NCBI RefSeq assembly: GCF_946221935.1
Contig: NZ_CAMIGN010000001.1
Coordinates: 1-64,000 of the forward strand
Direction: 5' to 3'
DNA: 64,000 nt
Origin: an uncultured Corynebacterium sp.
GTDB taxonomy: Bacteria > Actinomycetota > Actinomycetes > Mycobacteriales > Mycobacteriaceae
Shown here: positions 61,966 to 64,000 of the stretch, one piece after another
How positions within the stretch are numbered: position 1 is the first letter of the stretch
Layout: each line of letters begins with the position of its first letter
Notes under the pieces: model-generated
The model's input: only the letters and a program-made list of their open reading frames with translations
The model's database searches: none
What the model was told of the DNA's origin: nothing
Position numbers and translations under genes: made by a program

Positions 61966-63480
61966 ATGACGACTAGAGACGACGTGCGGGTAGAAACCAC
62001 CGGTGGAACCGTCCACGGCGTAAAGGTCGATGGGGTGCGGACCTGGAGAGGCATTCCCTTTGGTGCCGCAGAACGCTGGGCAGCGCCACGCCCCGTTCGC
62101 TGGCAGGGGGAGTGGTCCGCACACGAGTATGGAAACGTTGCGCCGCAGACGGGCTACAACTGGAAAGACGAGGTTGTAGGCGACGAGGACTGCCTGAATC
62201 TGGACATAGTTCGGCCAGACACGAACGACACACTGCCGGTCGTCGTGTTCCTACACGGCGGTGGGTTCTTCGCAGGGGCTTCCCACACCGCGGTGCTGCG
62301 CGGGCATAACTTCGCTAAGGAATTGGACGTCGTTTATGTGGCATTGAATTTCCGGCTCGGTGCGTTGGGGTACGTGGACATGAGCTCCCTGGACGTGCCC
62401 GATGCTGCGACTTGCGAGGCTAATCCGGCAACCCGCGACCAGATTTTGGCGCTGCAGTGGGTGCAAACAAACATTGCGGCTTTTGGTGGCGACCCCGACA
62501 ATGTAGTGCTGATGGGAGAATCCGCCGGCGGTACGTCCGCAGCAGCTCTCATGGCAATTCCTGCTGCACGAGGGCTATTCCATCGGGTAATTTTGCAATC
62601 CGCTCCGGTGATGAGTGTGCACACAAACGCACAGTCGAACCTGTGGGCGCGCAAATTGGCGCAGTATTCCGGGTTGGTGCCACGCACTACCTCGATCGCT
62701 GAGCTACGCACATTGGCCTTTGCTGATGTGGTGCGCGCCGGGCAGCAGATGCTGTGGAAGGGGCGCGGGCTGCGAGAGCTCAACGCCGCATTCGGTATCG
62801 CCATTGATGGTGAGCTCTTGGTGCGGCACCCTTTGGACATTTTTGAGCAAGCTGAACAGCAACAGCTTCCGCTACTGGTTGGAACGAATAACGATGAGTT
62901 GTCTGCCGCCCAGATCCTGTTCTTTTCAAAATCCGCGCGGCTGCGAGCCGCTCGGACGATGCTACGTGCACACGACCCTGCTTTAGCTGCGGAAATTGAA
63001 GCGGCTTATGGCGACGTAGGGCGCCGCGGTGTTTTCGCGCAGATGCTTACTGACGCTGTGTTCTGGGCGCAATCCGTTCGCCTTGCGGAGCTACACCACA
63101 GCGCTGGTGCGCCGGTGTGGATGTACCGCTTTGACTATGCGCCGGCAATGCTGCGGCGTTTGGGGGTTGGGGCGATGCATTCGATGGAACTATCGGCTCT
63201 TTTTGGTGACGCAAAGTCTTCGAAAGCCAGTTTCGTGCTGGGCGATGAGATGGCCGTGGTTTCAGCGCATATGCAAAGGGCCTGGAAGAAGTTCATTTGG
63301 GATGCACATCCCGGGTGGGAACCTTATTCGTTGGAGTGCCGTGCAACCCAAGTATTTGAGCGGAAGATGCGGATGGAGGAGGACCCGCGGGCACAGTTCC
63401 GCCGAGTGTGGGAGAAATTCGATATGCGGGGGTGGGATGGCGACGAGAGTTCAGTGGCCATGCCGCGCCCGGGGCGCTAG
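61966..63480 (+). CDS. Type-B carboxylesterase
   Basis: The 504-residue alpha/beta hydrolase has VETTGGTVHGVKVDGVRTWRGIPFG near residues 8-32, the oxyanion loop VFLHGGGFFAGA, EDCLNLDI (type-B signature 2) and the nucleophile elbow VLMGESAGGTSAAAL (Ser near 186). The acid and His follow (LVGTNNDE and the final MHSMELSALF). It hydrolyses short-chain esters. No signal peptide is seen, so it is cytosolic. The ATG has a GGAAG a few bases upstream. It is divergent from the EcsC-like gene. Confidence 0.93.
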   Translation: MTTRDDVRVETTGGTVHGVKVDGVRTWRGIPFGAAERWAAPRPVRWQGEWSAHEYGNVAPQTGYNWKDEVVGDEDCLNLDIVRPDTNDTLPVVVFLHGGGFFAGASHTAVLRGHNFAKELDVVYVALNFRLGALGYVDMSSLDVPDAATCEANPATRDQILALQWVQTNIAAFGGDPDNVVLMGESAGGTSAAALMAIPAARGLFHRVILQSAPVMSVHTNAQSNLWARKLAQYSGLVPRTTSIAELRTLAFADVVRAGQQMLWKGRGLRELNAAFGIAIDGELLVRHPLDIFEQAEQQQLPLLVGTNNDELSAAQILFFSKSARLRAARTMLRAHDPALAAEIEAAYGDVGRRGVFAQMLTDAVFWAQSVRLAELHHSAGAPVWMYRFDYAPAMLRRLGVGAMHSMELSALFGDAKSSKASFVLGDEMAVVSAHMQRAWKKFIWDAHPGWEPYSLECRATQVFERKMRMEEDPRAQFRRVWEKFDMRGWDGDESSVAMPRPGR

Positions 63481-63592
63481 GGGAGTGCGCACAGGTCACG
63501 CGGTGGAGCGGATCGGGTTACTATGGTGCCCAAGTCACGGAATGCACGTGTCGCTCTGGGCTAAAACACCTCTCAAACACCTCTAAAACACT

Positions 63593-63598
63593 AGGAGA
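63593..63598 (+). promoter_or_regulatory. Ribosome binding site deciding the last gene start
   Basis: AGGAGA lies eight bases before the GTG at 63607 and fixes it as the start. An upstream pair of CACCTCT repeats (about 63568-63586) is of unknown meaning. Confidence 0.6.
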
Positions 63599-63606
63599 CG
63601 TTGGCT

Positions 63607-64000
63607 GTGGGTTTCTACGAGGATATTGCTAAAGCGCTGGATACTGAGGGCATTGAGTCGCGAGTAAATGACGGAATGTTGTTCGTGCCCATCGCCCCGG
63701 AACTGGAAATTCAGTTCCAGCAGATTGAGCAAACCGGCACGACGGCGGGGATTGACTCGGCGAATGTGTTTATGGCTAAGGGGGAGTTGGACGAGGAAGC
63801 GGGCATCGAGGAGTTCGAAGCCAGCCTTGTTGGCGTGGTGTTTTCTGTCGAGGCGGCGGTTGCGGTAGTCGCGCAGTATATTGCGACCGACCAGTGCATT
63901 ACCGTGCTGCACGACCTTCTTGAGGGGACAGATGATCGGATCTCTGACCTGGAGTTTGAGCAGGATCTAATCGAACCAATGATGGTTCGTGCGGAAGTGG
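63607..64000 (+). CDS. Conserved protein of unknown function, 3-prime end outside the window
   Basis: From the GTG start the frame gives at least 131 codons, beginning MGFYEDIAKALDTEGIESRV and continuing to DRISDLEFEQDLIEPMMVRA at the window edge. The sequence is acidic, without signal or membrane segments, and alternates beta-strand-like (MLFVPIAPELEIQFQ) and helical segments. I cannot name the family. It follows the carboxylesterase by 126 bases on the same strand. Confidence 0.75.
   Translation, partial: MGFYEDIAKALDTEGIESRVNDGMLFVPIAPELEIQFQQIEQTGTTAGIDSANVFMAKGELDEEAGIEEFEASLVGVVFSVEAAVAVVAQYIATDQCITVLHDLLEGTDDRISDLEFEQDLIEPMMVRAEV

Noticed and set aside
63568..63590. CACCTCT/AAACAC direct repeats before the last gene as a CRISPR or iteron array
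   Set aside because: Only two short copies in a purine-poor leader; no larger pattern.

Overview
The window is a chromosomal segment of a mycolic-acid actinobacterium, most likely a Corynebacterium. The evidence is high G+C coding bias, the mycothiol gene mshB, an odhA-type fused E2-E1 oxoglutarate dehydrogenase, a TatB/SigE/anti-sigma block, and a gene order from about 26.7 kb onward that matches the lpqW-mshB-fdxC-dapC-dapD-dapE-glgA-glgC-sigE-tatB-mrp-kgd stretch of Mycobacterium tuberculosis as I remember it. The species cannot be fixed from the sequence alone. I see no tRNA, rRNA or CRISPR array.

Layout. (1) 1-7.9 kb is an accessory patchwork: the start of a luciferase-like flavin oxidoreductase, a DUF488 gene, a SWIM zinc-finger gene coupled to a 758-residue protein of unknown function, a broken higBA toxin-antitoxin locus, two methyltransferases and a VOC protein. 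Four same-orientation copies of a short element, each reading as the tail of one protein family, sit between these modules. (2) 8-13.7 kb holds an ABC transporter (FtsX-type permease plus ATPase) divergent from a LiaS/NarL-type two-component system with a perfect palindrome between them. A truncated, frameshifted lipoprotein gene and the collapsed remains of a second ABC/TetR operon follow, then a Phd/VapC-type toxin-antitoxin pair with a readable promoter and operator. (3) 13.7-24.7 kb contains a DUF1275 membrane protein, a MerR/TipAS regulator, a Tat-exported phosphoesterase, a 2H phosphoesterase, an MFS permease with a structured leader, a patatin, DUF808, an atypical SDR, a large membrane protein and a DUF4232 lipoprotein. 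(4) 24.9-64 kb is the conserved core: acyl-CoA dehydrogenase, DUF402, a secreted protein, typA, an lpqW-like lipoprotein, mshB, fdxC, dapC, a RluA-type synthase, dapD, an amino-acid permease, dapE, a LOG protein, a DivIVA-domain protein, leucyl aminopeptidase, an RlmA-like methyltransferase, a GH32-like protein, glgA/glgC, an O-methyltransferase, sigE and its anti-sigma factor, tatB, mrp, DUF1003, a CBS/MgtE-N protein, odhA, a fused ABC exporter, a carboxylesterase and a partial gene at the right edge.

How the genes work together. dapC, dapD and dapE cover three consecutive steps of the succinylase branch of lysine/diaminopimelate synthesis. fdxC precedes dapC. glgC supplies ADP-glucose to the divergently transcribed GlgA/GlgM synthase. 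sigE and its zinc anti-sigma factor form an envelope-stress switch next to tatB. Many genes carry a -10-like hexamer 6-8 bases before the start codon, which predicts leaderless mRNAs; I used this to choose several starts. The most unusual points are the SWIM/758-residue pair, the dispersed coding-tail repeat, the collapsed ABC operon, a GH32-fold protein that has lost its catalytic aspartate, an RlmA-like enzyme without zinc-ligand cysteines, and two overlapping hairpins in the MFS leader.
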